Notes: a model not told the origin generated them from the sequence alone. A stretch of DNA of 64,000 nucleotides from CAIUGU01 sp965279735 (GCA_965279735.1 OZ257260.1:1054001-1118000), one strand, 5' to 3'; shown: positions 55,332-64,000, counted from the first letter of the stretch. Numbers and translations: made by a program.

Positions 55332-56744
55332 GTGCCTGATATCGAACCCGCGGCTGCGATCACATCGGCAAGGCGCGCGCGGGCCGTCTCCGCAGAGGAG
55401 GCGATTCGCGTTCCGCCGCACTCCGTCGAAGCAGAGCAGGCCGTCCTCGGCGGCCTCATGCTCGACAACAGCACGTGGGATGCCATTGCTGACCGCCTCA
55501 ACGCCGAGGATTTCTACCGGCGCGATCACCAGCTGATCTTTGCCGCCATCGCCGAACTCGCCGGTCGTGCCGAACCGAGCGATGCCGTCACCCTGGCCGA
55601 ACATCTCGACCGGCAAGGCAAGCAGGGTGATACCGGCGGCCTGGCCTACCTTGCCACGCTCGTTCGTGAAACGCCGAGTGCAGCAAACATCCGGGCGTAT
55701 GCCGATATCGTCCGGGAACGCTCGCAGCTGCGACGACTCATCCGCGTTGGCGGAGAAATTGCCGCCAGCGCCTATGATTCCGAAGGACGCACGGCAGGCG
55801 AACTCGTCGATGACGCAGAGCGCCGCGTCTTTGAAATTGCCGAGAGCGGCCAGAAGGCGGGCTCCGGTTTCGTTCCGCTGGTGCAGGTGCTCGGGCCCAC
55901 CATCGATCTCCTCGACAAGCGTCACCAGAACCAGGGTGAACTCACCGGCGTCAGCACTGGCTTCAAGGAACTCGACAAGATGACCGCCGGCCTTCAGCCG
56001 GGCGATCTCATCGTCATCGCCGGCCGTCCGTCGATGGGCAAGACGACGCTGGCCATCAACATCGCCGAGAACGCGGCCATTGGGGGAAATACCAAGGTCG
56101 CCGTATTCAGCATGGAAATGTCACGCGAACAGCTCGCGCTGCGCATGATCTCTTCGCTCGGCCGCGTGAATCAGTCACATCTGCGCACCGGCATGTTTGG
56201 CGACCAGGAATGGTCTTGCATCAACAGCGCGATCAGCCTGATGAAGAACGCACCCATCTTCATCGATGACACCGGTGCGCTCACGCCTACGGAAATCCGT
56301 GCGCGTGCACGACGCCTCAAGCGCGAGCATGGGCTCGGCCTGATTGTCATCGACTACCTGCAGTTGATGCAGGTGCACGGCACCAAGGAAAACCGTGCGA
56401 CCGAAATTTCGGAGATCTCGCGCTCGCTAAAGGCGCTTGCCAAGGAACTCTCGGTGCCGGTGATTGCGTTGTCCCAGCTCAATCGCAGTGTCGAGCAGCG
56501 GCAGGACAAGAAGCCCGTGATGTCGGACCTGCGCGAGTCGGGCGCCATCGAGCAGGACGCCGATCTCATCATGATGATCTATCGTGACGAGGTGTACGAC
56601 GCGAACACCACGCGCAAGGGCATCGCCGACATCATCATCGCCAAGCAGCGTAACGGTCCCATCGGTGACGTGCAGCTGACCTTCCTCGGCGAATTCACCA
56701 AGTTCGAGAACTTCGCGCCGGAAGCCTACGGCTCGTATCGGTGA
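55332..56744 (+). CDS. dnaB: Replicative DNA helicase
   Basis: The 470-residue hexameric helicase has the N-terminal DnaB domain (PPHSVEAEQAVLGGLMLDN), a linker and the RecA-like domain with Walker A GRPSMGKTTLA, FSMEMSREQLALRMISS, the Walker B IVIDYLQLM, SQLNRSVEQRQDKKPVMSDL (DnaB motif 4) and AKQRNGPIGD. It unwinds DNA at the replication fork. The start is GTG at 55332, which gives an N-terminal extension of usual length. It lies between rplI and alr as in many gammaproteobacteria. Confidence 0.97.
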   Translation: MPDIEPAAAITSARRARAVSAEEAIRVPPHSVEAEQAVLGGLMLDNSTWDAIADRLNAEDFYRRDHQLIFAAIAELAGRAEPSDAVTLAEHLDRQGKQGDTGGLAYLATLVRETPSAANIRAYADIVRERSQLRRLIRVGGEIAASAYDSEGRTAGELVDDAERRVFEIAESGQKAGSGFVPLVQVLGPTIDLLDKRHQNQGELTGVSTGFKELDKMTAGLQPGDLIVIAGRPSMGKTTLAINIAENAAIGGNTKVAVFSMEMSREQLALRMISSLGRVNQSHLRTGMFGDQEWSCINSAISLMKNAPIFIDDTGALTPTEIRARARRLKREHGLGLIVIDYLQLMQVHGTKENRATEISEISRSLKALAKELSVPVIALSQLNRSVEQRQDKKPVMSDLRESGAIEQDADLIMMIYRDEVYDANTTRKGIADIIIAKQRNGPIGDVQLTFLGEFTKFENFAPEAYGSYR

Positions 56745-56754
56745 GCCTCCGCCG

Positions 56755-57840
56755 ATGAGTTCAGGTCCTCGAGCCATCATTGATGCCGCAGCGCTGCGCC
56801 ACAACCTCGGCGTGGTGCGTGAACGTGCTCCCGGTGCGCGCGTGATGGCGGTCATCAAGGCCAATGCCTACGGTCATGGTCTGGTGTCGGCTGCGCGGGC
56901 TCTTGCTGATGCAGATGCTTTCGGGGTGGCGCGTCTCGAAGAAGGCTTGGCCCTGCGCGACGCCGGACTCACGCAGACCATCGTCCTGCTGGAAGGTGTC
57001 TTCAGCGCCGAGGATCTCGCTCAGGCCGCTGCACGAGGCTGCGAGATCGTGGTTCACTCGCAGGCGCAGCTCGCATTGCTTGAGCAATGGCAGGGTTCGG
57101 CGCAGATCCCGGTGTGGTTCAAGATCGATTCCGGCATGAACCGTCTGGGCTTCCGGCTGGAGTTCAGTCTCTCCGCCTGGGAGCGGCTGCTGCGTACTCA
57201 GCGCGTTCTTGGGACGCCGCGTCTCATGACCCACCTTGCCGTTGCTGACGAACGCAACGATGGCAGGACGACGCTGCAGGTCCGGGATTTCGAACAGACC
57301 GTTGCGACACTTCCCGGAGCATCAAAGGCTGAGCGCAGCATCGCGAATTCTGCCGGACTGCTGGCATGGCCCGAGGCAAGGGCAGATTGGGTGCGGCCGG
57401 GTTTATCGCTCTATGGCATTTCGCCGTTCCGCCACGAACTCGCGAGCGATTTCGGCCTGCGGCCTGCCATGACACTGACGACGAAACTGATCGCGGTCGG
57501 CGAAGTCGCGGCGGGCGAGGGCGTGGGTTATGGAGCTGCGTGGCGTGCGACAAGACGTTCACGTATCGGCATTGCCGCTGTCGGTTACGGCGATGGCTAT
57601 CCCCGTCACATGAAGAGCGGTTCACCCGTCCTGGTCAATGGCCACAAGGCGCCGCTCGCTGGCCGTGTCTCGATGGACATGATCGCGGTCGACGTGACGG
57701 AAATCAGCGCTTCAACCGGCGACCCTGTCGTGCTTTGGGGCGAAGGACTGCCTGCCGAGCAGCTCGCATTGCATGCCGATACGATTCCGTATGAACTGGT
57801 GTGCGGAGTCAGCCAGCGTGTGCAGGTGGAATACCGCTAG
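56755..57840 (+). CDS. alr: Alanine racemase
   Basis: The 361-residue PLP enzyme has Lys35 in MAVIKANAYGHG (PLP Schiff base), WFKIDSGMNRLGF, NSAGLLAWPEA, RPGLSLYGISPF and the C-terminal VGYGDGYPRH and AGRVSMDMIAVD segments with the catalytic tyrosine on the second domain. It makes D-alanine for peptidoglycan. The start is ATG, 11 bases after dnaB, and the gene is followed by a bidirectional terminator. Confidence 0.97.
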   Translation: MSSGPRAIIDAAALRHNLGVVRERAPGARVMAVIKANAYGHGLVSAARALADADAFGVARLEEGLALRDAGLTQTIVLLEGVFSAEDLAQAAARGCEIVVHSQAQLALLEQWQGSAQIPVWFKIDSGMNRLGFRLEFSLSAWERLLRTQRVLGTPRLMTHLAVADERNDGRTTLQVRDFEQTVATLPGASKAERSIANSAGLLAWPEARADWVRPGLSLYGISPFRHELASDFGLRPAMTLTTKLIAVGEVAAGEGVGYGAAWRATRRSRIGIAAVGYGDGYPRHMKSGSPVLVNGHKAPLAGRVSMDMIAVDVTEISASTGDPVVLWGEGLPAEQLALHADTIPYELVCGVSQRVQVEYR

Positions 57841-57864
57841 GCTCGCGTTGTGAATACTGCAAAA

Positions 57865-57893
57865 GAAAAGGGCCAGCAATGCTGGCCCTTTTC
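57865..57893. terminator. Bidirectional rho-independent terminator after alr
   Basis: GAAAAGGGCCAGC (57865-57877) and GCTGGCCCTTTTC (57881-57893) form a perfect 13-base stem with a three-base loop. The A and T runs on the two arms give a U tract in both directions, so it can end both the alr transcript and the convergent FHA-gene transcript. Confidence 0.9.
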
Positions 57894-57915
57894 CGTTGTC
57901 GCTTGAGTTCCCGGA

Positions 57916-58644
57916 TCAGGCTTCGAAGAAACCCATCTTCACACCGGCAAGCTGGATGACGTCGTTGTCCTCCAGGCGTCTTGCCTGCGGTCCGATCGGC
58001 ACACCGTTGACGAGCGGATAGGATCCCTCCGCGCCGCCATCCACGTGGACGATGAAGTAACCATCGGCACGACGTGTAATCGCGGCGACCTGCACACCGG
58101 GGCGACCGAGAGTCGTCAGCGCCTTGTTGAGTTCCAGTTCGCGACCGGCAAACGCGCCGCTCAATACCTGCAGTTTCGCCTTCATCAGGGCAGTGGGAGC
58201 ATCGCCCGTTGCCGCCACCGATGCAGCAGCGGGTGCCGCTTCGGGACGTCTCGTCGAGGCCGCTGCATCCGAAGCTTTCACCGCCTGGGCCGCCAGTGCG
58301 GATCCGGGAGTGATGACCATGGTCTTCTCGAATTCATCCGGTTCGGTTTCGCCAGACTGGCTGTCCACGAACCGCAGCTGGTGATGCCCGACCGTGATCA
58401 CATCGCCGTGCTGCAAGGCATGCTTCTTGATGAGCTTGCCGTTGACGTACGTGCCGTTGGTGCTGTTCAGATCCTCGAGGAACGAATCGTTGAGGATGTT
58501 GATGATGAGCGAGTGATGGCCGCTGACAGCAGGATTGTCGATGCGGATATCGTTGTCAGGAAGGCGGCCGACGGTATACCGCTCCTTGTTCATGTTGTAC
58601 TCGGCCAGAACTTGGCCATCCAGGCTCAGGATTAACCGTGCCAT
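57916..58644 (-). CDS. Protein with two FHA domains (phosphothreonine reader)
   Basis: The 242-residue protein has an N-terminal FHA domain (about 3-95) with the canonical GR-x8-(I/V)-x7-S-x-x-H pattern (YTVGRLPDNDIRIDNPAVSG then HHS) and STNGTYVNG. An Ala/Pro-rich linker (115-150) leads to a second, divergent FHA-like domain (about 155-240) that keeps TLGRPG and the NGVPIG turn but lacks the SxxH core. It should bind phosphothreonine peptides made by the kinase encoded two genes upstream on the same strand. The product is cytoplasmic. Confidence 0.9.
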   Translation of the reverse strand: MARLILSLDGQVLAEYNMNKERYTVGRLPDNDIRIDNPAVSGHHSLIINILNDSFLEDLNSTNGTYVNGKLIKKHALQHGDVITVGHHQLRFVDSQSGETEPDEFEKTMVITPGSALAAQAVKASDAAASTRRPEAAPAAASVAATGDAPTALMKAKLQVLSGAFAGRELELNKALTTLGRPGVQVAAITRRADGYFIVHVDGGAEGSYPLVNGVPIGPQARRLEDNDVIQLAGVKMGFFEA

Positions 58645-58690
58645 GTGTCTGCCTCGATTCCGTTATGCGACCACATCGATTTGTCCGTAA

Positions 58691-59515
58691 CTAGTCGAAC
58701 CAGCCGAGCAGTTTGTCCATCACGCCTTTGCGGGCCGCGAACGAATCCACGACCTGGGCGAGGACTATCGATACGTTGTCCCGACCGCCGTTGTCGTTAG
58801 ATAGCTGGATCAATTGCTTAGCAATGGTTTCAAGACTAGCACTAAAGGTGCTGATAGTTAAGTGAATGTCTTCGTCTTCGACCATGTCCGAAAGACCGTC
58901 GGAGCAGAGCACGTAGTAGTCGCCCTTTACGGCGGGCTCTTCGTGGATGTCGACCTCTACGGAAGGCTCGACACCGAGTGCACGTGTGACGTAGTTTTTG
59001 TTATTGGCCCGGGCAGCCTCTTCCTGCGAATAGAACCCCCGGTCAACCAGTTCCTGGAGGAGGGAGTGGTCCATCGTCATCTGCTCGAAACGACTGGTGC
59101 GGAGGCGATACAGACGGGAGTCGCCGACGTGGGCGATGGCCACCTTGTTGTCGAAAAAGAGGCAGGCCACGATCGTGGTCCCCATCCCTTCGCACTGGGG
59201 CTGGGTCTTGGCCGTCTGATAGATGATCTTGTTGGCGCGCATGATCGAGTCGCGCAGCACGATGCTCGGGCGTGAAAGGCCGGATTCCTTGTCGTCCGCC
59301 GTCAGGTCCTGACGCTCGATGGCTTCCTTCACGAGGCTCATGACCGTCTTGACGGCGATGCCGCTGGCGACTTCGCCGGCGTTGTAGCCGCCCATGCCAT
59401 CCGCGAGCACTAGCAGGCCGATGTCAGCATCCACACCGATGGTGTCTTCGTTGTGCTCGCGAACGCGACCGACGTCAGTCACTCCGACCGAGCGGATCTT
59501 GCCGCGCAGGTTCAT
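58691..59515 (-). CDS. PP2C-type Ser/Thr protein phosphatase
   Basis: The 274-residue protein contains the PP2C (PPM) motifs: GVTDVGRVREHNEDTIG, LLVLADGMGGYNAGEVAS, CEGMGTTIVACLF, AIAHVGDSRLYRLR, VLCSDGLSDMVEDED and GGRDNVSIVLAQV, with all metal-binding aspartates kept. It should remove phosphate from serine/threonine, opposing the kinase. An in-frame GTG at 59551 would overlap the kinase end by 25 bases; the ATG at 59515 is chosen. It lies between the kinase and the FHA gene. Confidence 0.92.
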   Translation of the reverse strand: MNLRGKIRSVGVTDVGRVREHNEDTIGVDADIGLLVLADGMGGYNAGEVASGIAVKTVMSLVKEAIERQDLTADDKESGLSRPSIVLRDSIMRANKIIYQTAKTQPQCEGMGTTIVACLFFDNKVAIAHVGDSRLYRLRTSRFEQMTMDHSLLQELVDRGFYSQEEAARANNKNYVTRALGVEPSVEVDIHEEPAVKGDYYVLCSDGLSDMVEDEDIHLTISTFSASLETIAKQLIQLSNDNGGRDNVSIVLAQVVDSFAARKGVMDKLLGWFD

Positions 59516-59526
59516 GGTGCCCGCAC

Positions 59527-61143
59527 TCAACGCGCCACTGCCTGTGCGCAACTGCGCAAAGCCGCCGCGAGTTCGGCGCCGGTCTGGTAGCGGTCGTCAG
59601 GTTCCTTGGCCAAGGTGCGGCTCACGATGGTCTCGACGCATTCCGGCAATTCCGGCCGGATGGAGCGCAACGGTGCGTGGGGTTCGCTGGCAATCTTGTG
59701 CATCAGCTGGGTCATGGATCCGGCGCGAAACGGCAGTTGCCCCGCAAGCAGGTGGTACAGACTGACGCCGAGCGCAAAGAGGTCCGAGCGGCCGTCGAGG
59801 CTGCGTCCCTCGAGTTGTTCAGGTGACATGAAGGAGGGAGTGCCGAGGACGATGCCGGTCTTCGTTCTGCTCGTGTCGGTCAGGCGGGCAATGCCAAAGT
59901 CGGTGATTTTGAGTTCGTCTGTGTCGGAATCGTACATGATATTAGCCGGTTTGATGTCCCGGTGAACTACATTCTGCCGGTGCGCGTAGTGGAGCGCATC
60001 TGCCAGCCGGGCAATGAGGTTCATCACCGTCGCGGGTGGCAGGAGATTTTCTCCTTCCGCGAAATGGCTCAAATGCCGGCCTTTCAGGTATTCCATCGCG
60101 ATGAAGGCAAGGCCGTGGTCTTCGCCCGCATCGTAGACCGTGACGATGCCGGGATGATTGAGGCGACCGGCCATCTCGGCTTCACGGAAGAAGCGGGCCT
60201 TCGCTTCATTGAGGTCCTCGTCTTCGAATTCCTGCGCCAGGGAAATGGCCTTGATTGCAACCACACGATTGATCTTCGGATCGCGCCCGAGATACACGGT
60301 GCCCATTGCACCCTGGCCGAGCTCGCGCTCGATCTCGTACCGGCCGAGGGTTTCCTTCTTTTTTACCGGGGCAGGAGGAGCTTCTGCGAGATAAGCGGGT
60401 TTTTCGATACCGGCAGTGGCGGGTCGGGCCCGGGTCGCAGGCGGAGGCAGGTTACTGGTGGAAGGCTTGCGGTTGGCGAGATCCTTGTACTTCGCGTCGT
60501 GGCTGGCCAGATAGCGGAACACGGCCTGGGCTTTGTCCGCCTGCTTCTGACGTTCAAATTCAAGCCCGAGGCCATAGACCGAATCGAGGACGTCCGTGGT
60601 CGCGGCGCAGCGTTGATAAGTCTCGAAGGCGAGGTCCAGTTGTCCCTGTCGTTGCAGGTTACGGGCGACCAGCGCCAGGTTGTCTCCCGACACGTTGGAG
60701 AACTTTCGGCCCGAGGCAGGTTTCGCGGCAACGGCAACCGGATCGCCTCCGGTAAAGAGGAGGGCGATTGCGAGGCCCCCCAGGATTGCGAGGACGGGCA
60801 GCAGCAGCCTGGCCCATGTCCCCATCCAGCTTAAAAGGACGATTTCCAGGATGACCAGCCCCCAAACCAGGGCGATCGTCGCGAAAACGGCGGATTTCTG
60901 TTTCAGGCGGGGCAACAGGCCGCCGGCAAAGGCGACTGCGCTGAAGGCTGCAATCGCTTCAAGGAACACCGCCCACATGGGATGGGTATAGGGCGCTCCC
61001 GAAAGCACCCAATCGCGGAAGAGGGTTTCGAGGCCGTCGGTTGCACCGGGCAGGGCCAATCGGCCCGCCAGCAGGATGAGCGCGGTCGCTGCTCCTGCCA
61101 TGAGCCAGACATACCGGTTGGGTTGAAGAGCCGCTGCCACCAC
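59527..61143 (-). CDS. Membrane Ser/Thr protein kinase (Hanks type) with N-terminal membrane and TPR-like region
   Basis: The 538-residue kinase starts at GTG 61143 with four membrane helices (about residues 12-130), then a TPR-like helical section (150-215, ARNLQRQGQLDLAFETYQRC), a proline/alanine-rich linker, and a kinase domain (about 265-530): GQGAMGTVYLG (P-loop), VVAIKAIS (catalytic Lys about 297), HRDIKPANIM (His394, Asp396), DFGIAR (Asp415) and GTPSFMSPEQ. All essential residues are present. In most bacterial kinases the membrane part is C-terminal to the kinase domain; here it is N-terminal. Confidence 0.93.
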   Translation of the reverse strand: MVAAALQPNRYVWLMAGAATALILLAGRLALPGATDGLETLFRDWVLSGAPYTHPMWAVFLEAIAAFSAVAFAGGLLPRLKQKSAVFATIALVWGLVILEIVLLSWMGTWARLLLPVLAILGGLAIALLFTGGDPVAVAAKPASGRKFSNVSGDNLALVARNLQRQGQLDLAFETYQRCAATTDVLDSVYGLGLEFERQKQADKAQAVFRYLASHDAKYKDLANRKPSTSNLPPPATRARPATAGIEKPAYLAEAPPAPVKKKETLGRYEIERELGQGAMGTVYLGRDPKINRVVAIKAISLAQEFEDEDLNEAKARFFREAEMAGRLNHPGIVTVYDAGEDHGLAFIAMEYLKGRHLSHFAEGENLLPPATVMNLIARLADALHYAHRQNVVHRDIKPANIMYDSDTDELKITDFGIARLTDTSRTKTGIVLGTPSFMSPEQLEGRSLDGRSDLFALGVSLYHLLAGQLPFRAGSMTQLMHKIASEPHAPLRSIRPELPECVETIVSRTLAKEPDDRYQTGAELAAALRSCAQAVAR

Positions 61144-61310
61144 GCGTCTGCGCTATCCGTTACGTTAAACCGGCCGCGAGTATAGACGAAGGCAGGAACC
61201 CCATTTGTCGGCAGCCGTCACAGGCTGACGGTGGTCCTTAACCTCCGGTAGGATCTGGAAATCCGGCTGTGAACTCCGTTCCCGGCAGCCCCCTGACCCC
61301 TTGAGGATCG

Positions 61311-62669
61311 ATGGCCAAATCGCGCGCGGTCTACGTTTGTGACGCCTGTGGCAATGAAAGCCTGCAATGGCTGGGTACGTGCCCGGCTTGCAAGGCCGTG
61401 GACACCTTCAAAAGCGTCACGATCGCGAGGCAAGCCGCCCGCACCGGTCTGGCCCCCTCCAGTGCCCCGGTCCGGCTGATGTCCGATGTGCTCAAGACCG
61501 ATGAGGCGCGTATCCAGACGGGCCTGGGCGAGCTCGATCGCGTCCTCGGCGGCGGGCTTGTTCAAGGATCGGTCACGCTGCTGGGCGGCGACCCCGGCAT
61601 CGGCAAATCGACGCTGCTGCTGCAGGCCGGTGAAGCGTTGAGCCGCGCTGCGACGACGTTGTATGTCACTGGCGAGGAATCGCTGCGTCAGGTGAGCCTG
61701 CGTGCCCACCGGCTTGGAGTGTCGGGCGAAGCCTTGCAGCTGTTCGCCGAAACGAATGTCGATACGGTGCTCGCGGAAGCGCGTTCGCGCGACGCGAAAA
61801 TCCTGGTCATCGATTCCATCCAGACCATGTTTGTCGAGAGCATCGAGTCCTCTCCCGGCTCCGCTTCGCAGGTCCGTGAATCGGCTGCGCAACTGGTTCG
61901 TTTTGCAAAGACCACCGGCGCAGCAGTCCTCATCATCGGTCATGTGACGAAAGAGGGCGTGATCGCGGGTCCCCGCATCCTCGAACACATGGTCGATACG
62001 GTGCTCTATTTCGAAAGCGATGCCGGCAGTCGCTACCGGCTCGTGCGTGCGGTGAAGAACCGCTTCGGGGCCGTCAACGAAATCGGCGTGTTCGTTATGA
62101 CGGAACAAGGTCTCAAGGAAGTGAAGAATCCTTCCGCCATCTTTCTGTCGCGGCATCCGGCGCCTGTGCCGGGTTCCGTTGTCATGGTGGCGCGCGAAGG
62201 CACGCGGCCGATGCTGATCGAAGTGCAGGCGCTCGTCGATGCCACGCAATCGATGAATCCAAGGCGCGTCGCCGTCGGTATCGAACAGAACCGTCTCAAC
62301 CTGCTGCTGGCGGTTCTGCATCGGCATGGCGGTGTCGCGACCAGTGGTTACGATGTATTCATCAATGTGGTCGGCGGTGTGCGTCTCAACGAAACTGCCA
62401 CTGATCTGCCCGCAGTGCTGGCGGTGTATTCGAGCTTTCGCGATCAGGCGTTATCGACGGGACTGGTCAGCTTCGGCGAACTGGGTCTGGCAGGCGAGAT
62501 CCGGCCCGTGCCCTATGGCGATGAGCGGCTGCGCGAAGCGGCGAAGCAGGGTTTCGAGCGTGCGATCGTTCCCAGTGCCAATGTACCGCGCAAGCCGATC
62601 GATGGGCTGGAAGTCATCGGCGTCGATCGACTCGACGCAGTGCTGGCGGCCGTCAGCGAGTTGCGTTGA
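61311..62669 (+). CDS. radA: DNA repair protein RadA (Sms)
   Basis: The 452-residue protein has a zinc finger (C10-x2-C13 and C24-x2-C27 in YVCDACGNESLQWLGTCPAC), a RecA-like ATPase with Walker A GGDPGIGKSTLL and ILVIDSIQTMF, the RadA-specific KNRFG motif and a C-terminal Lon-type domain (VRLNETATDLPAVLAVYSSF and FGELGLAGEIRPV). It promotes branch migration in recombinational repair. The ATG at 61311 is the only likely start. It is divergent from the kinase gene across 167 bases. Confidence 0.97.
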   Translation: MAKSRAVYVCDACGNESLQWLGTCPACKAVDTFKSVTIARQAARTGLAPSSAPVRLMSDVLKTDEARIQTGLGELDRVLGGGLVQGSVTLLGGDPGIGKSTLLLQAGEALSRAATTLYVTGEESLRQVSLRAHRLGVSGEALQLFAETNVDTVLAEARSRDAKILVIDSIQTMFVESIESSPGSASQVRESAAQLVRFAKTTGAAVLIIGHVTKEGVIAGPRILEHMVDTVLYFESDAGSRYRLVRAVKNRFGAVNEIGVFVMTEQGLKEVKNPSAIFLSRHPAPVPGSVVMVAREGTRPMLIEVQALVDATQSMNPRRVAVGIEQNRLNLLLAVLHRHGGVATSGYDVFINVVGGVRLNETATDLPAVLAVYSSFRDQALSTGLVSFGELGLAGEIRPVPYGDERLREAAKQGFERAIVPSANVPRKPIDGLEVIGVDRLDAVLAAVSELR

Positions 62670-63522
62670 CCAGCGGCGGCACGACGCGCGCGGTTTTCAC
62701 CGCGTTGCCGGCTGTCTGCAGGATCTCGACCGTGTAGTCCGCAATCTTGAGTGCGGTCCCGGGTTCCGGAATCGTTTCGAGATATTCGAGGATCAGGCCG
62801 TTGAGCGTTCGCGGTCCTTCGGTGGGCAGGTTCCATGACAGCCTGCGATTCAGCGTACGGATATTCACGCCGGCGCTGACCACGTAGCCCCCTTCCTTGT
62901 CCCGATGAATATCCCGGTGCAGCGTCGCGGGATCCGAAGTGAATTCGCCGACGATCTCCTCGAGGATGTCTTCGAGGGTCACCAGGCCTTCGACATCGCC
63001 GTACTCGTTCACGACGAGTGCGATGCGACGACGCTGCCGCTGGAACGCAAGCAACTGCGTGTTGAGTGTGGTGCCCGCTGGCACGAACAGCGGTTCACGT
63101 TCCTGCGCAAGCCGCCTGATCTCTTCGCGCGTGAGGTGACCCCTCGCCAGCGCCTGCGCGATTTTCTTCATGTGCAGGATGCCGAGAATGCTGTCGAGGC
63201 TCGACTCATAGACCGGCAGGCGAGTGTGGGGATTCGAGCGCAGCTGCTCGAGGATGTCATCCCAGTCGTCGTCGAGATCGATGCCGCCAATCTCGGTGCG
63301 GGGAATCATGATGTCGTCGACCGTGATTTTCTCGAGGTCGAGGATGCTCATCAGCATCTGCTGGTGGCTCTGTGGAATGACGGAGCCCGACTCCGCGACC
63401 ACCGTCCTCAACTCATCGGCACTCAACGAATTCGCGGCTGTTGTGTCGGGTGAAACGCCAAACAGGCGGTACACCCCGTTTGAGATCAGGGTTGCAGTCC
63501 GGATACGCCACCAGCGCAACAC
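62653..63522 (-). CDS. CNNM/CorC-type CBS protein lacking its DUF21 membrane domain
   Basis: The product of about 289 residues starts with LISNGVYRLFGVSPD and LSADELRTVVAESGSVIPQS, which in full-length relatives (E. coli YfjD type) follow a DUF21 membrane domain of roughly 180 residues. Here nothing precedes: the frame upstream is only the end of the YpjD-like gene in another frame. The CBS pair (VDDIMIPRTEIGG, LEQLRSNPHTRLPVYESS, RRIALVVNEYGDVEGLVTLE, DILEEIVGEF) and the C-terminal CorC_HlyC domain are intact. Starts GTG 63522 or TTG 63519 are possible; a CTG at 63528 also fits. It overlaps radA by 17 bases at the 3' end. Its role in ion efflux is doubtful without the membrane part. Confidence 0.8.
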   Translation of the reverse strand: MLRWWRIRTATLISNGVYRLFGVSPDTTAANSLSADELRTVVAESGSVIPQSHQQMLMSILDLEKITVDDIMIPRTEIGGIDLDDDWDDILEQLRSNPHTRLPVYESSLDSILGILHMKKIAQALARGHLTREEIRRLAQEREPLFVPAGTTLNTQLLAFQRQRRRIALVVNEYGDVEGLVTLEDILEEIVGEFTSDPATLHRDIHRDKEGGYVVSAGVNIRTLNRRLSWNLPTEGPRTLNGLILEYLETIPEPGTALKIADYTVEILQTAGNAVKTARVVPPLVNATR

Positions 63523-63524
63523 GT

Positions 63525-64000
63525 TCAGCCCCAATGCCGGCCGAGGATTCCTTCCAGGACCAGTTTGCTGCCGAAGTAGGCGAGGCCGAGCAGCACGAAT
63601 CCGCCGAGGGTCCATTTGAGGGCGGTGCGTCCGCGCCAGCCCAGGTACCAGCGGCCGGCCAGCAGCACGGCAAAAACCGCCCACGCGAGACAGGACAGCA
63701 CGGCTTTGTGGATCAGGTGCTGGGCGAAGAAGTCCTCAACGAAGACGAAACCGCTGAACAGTGCCAGCGAAAGCACCGCGAAGCCGGCAGCGATCGCCTG
63801 GAACATGCCTGACTCAAGAGACTCGATCGGCGGCAGCATCGCGAGCATGCCGAGGGGTTTGCGACGGCGCAAACGTCGGTCCAGGACCGTCAATGCGACC
63901 GCCAGTACTGCACCGACTGTCAGCAACGCATAGGCCAGCGTGGACAGGACGACATGGGCGGTCAGTTCCCAGCCCTGGCGCATGACGCTGACATCGCGAA
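63525..64000 (-). CDS. YpjD-like cytochrome c assembly family membrane protein (5' partial)
   Basis: The C-terminal part of a CcsA/YpjD-type protein is visible, open to the window edge. It has membrane helices (VVLSTLAYALLTVGAVLAVA, AIAAGFAVLSLALFSGFVFV), the conserved FFAQHLIHKAVLSCLAW with its two histidines flanking a helix, GRWYLGWRGRTALKWTLGGF and YFGSKLVLEGIL. The order YpjD then CNNM/CorC is a common arrangement in gammaproteobacteria. The stop overlaps the possible start of the next gene. The function in haem handling is not proven for YpjD. Confidence 0.88.
   Translation of the reverse strand, partial: RDVSVMRQGWELTAHVVLSTLAYALLTVGAVLAVALTVLDRRLRRRKPLGMLAMLPPIESLESGMFQAIAAGFAVLSLALFSGFVFVEDFFAQHLIHKAVLSCLAWAVFAVLLAGRWYLGWRGRTALKWTLGGFVLLGLAYFGSKLVLEGILGRHWG

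Overview
The window is a high-GC, gene-dense piece of a gammaproteobacterial chromosome. The right end fixes this: rnr, rlmB, rpsF, rpsR, a DUF2232 membrane gene, rplI, dnaB, alr and radA lie in the order usual for gammaproteobacteria. The wealth of Omp85, OprP-like, OmpW-like and TonB-dependent outer membrane proteins shows a Gram-negative envelope. Affinity to the Xanthomonadales/Nevskiales/Steroidobacter side is an inference from gene content only. No insertion sequence, phage, CRISPR array or rRNA was seen. One tRNA (Leu, CAG) is present.

Region 1 (1-15.1 kb) is packed with envelope genes. A co-directional run encodes two outer membrane barrels, a DUF4239 membrane protein, a secreted HAD phosphatase, a bile acid:sodium symporter-like transporter, a formylglycine-generating enzyme (FGE), a DUF202 and a DUF1622 membrane protein, and a type I sulfatase. 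A strong hairpin and an OprP/O-type porin follow. FGE matures the sulfatase active-site cysteine, so these genes form a plausible unit for uptake and desulfation of an organic sulfate. Two reverse genes (OmpW-like barrel, DUF3313) come next. Then a second tight run holds a duplicated-domain secreted protein, two porin-like proteins, another DUF202 and an unknown polytopic protein.

Region 2 (15.1-19.8 kb) is an iron-uptake operon behind a Fur-box-like site: siderophore receptor, DUF3649, PepSY transmembrane protein and DUF3325.

Region 3 (20.0-28.6 kb) is a reverse-strand two-partner secretion operon: TpsB pore, a 1855-residue GLUG-repeat TpsA exoprotein, and a sulfotransferase translationally coupled to it. 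A dead histidine-kinase fragment lies upstream.

Region 4 (28.7-38.1 kb) holds a Tat-exported tandem esterase, an amidohydrolase fused to a tannase-like domain that has lost its catalytic residues, a secreted VOC protein, two orphan periplasmic binding proteins, a second near-identical DUF4239 gene and small secreted or outer membrane proteins.

Region 5 (38.4-49.7 kb) is rich in lipid and envelope functions: a membrane-anchored alpha/beta hydrolase, a phospholipase D/cardiolipin synthase-like lipoprotein, a PlpD-type patatin autotransporter, a large MscS channel, an L,D-transpeptidase-like protein and a CPBP-type membrane protein.

Region 6 (49.8-64 kb) is the conserved housekeeping block. 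Into it is set a reverse-strand Hanks kinase / PP2C phosphatase / FHA signalling trio. It ends with a CNNM/CorC protein that lacks its membrane domain and the 3' part of a YpjD-like cytochrome c assembly gene running off the window.
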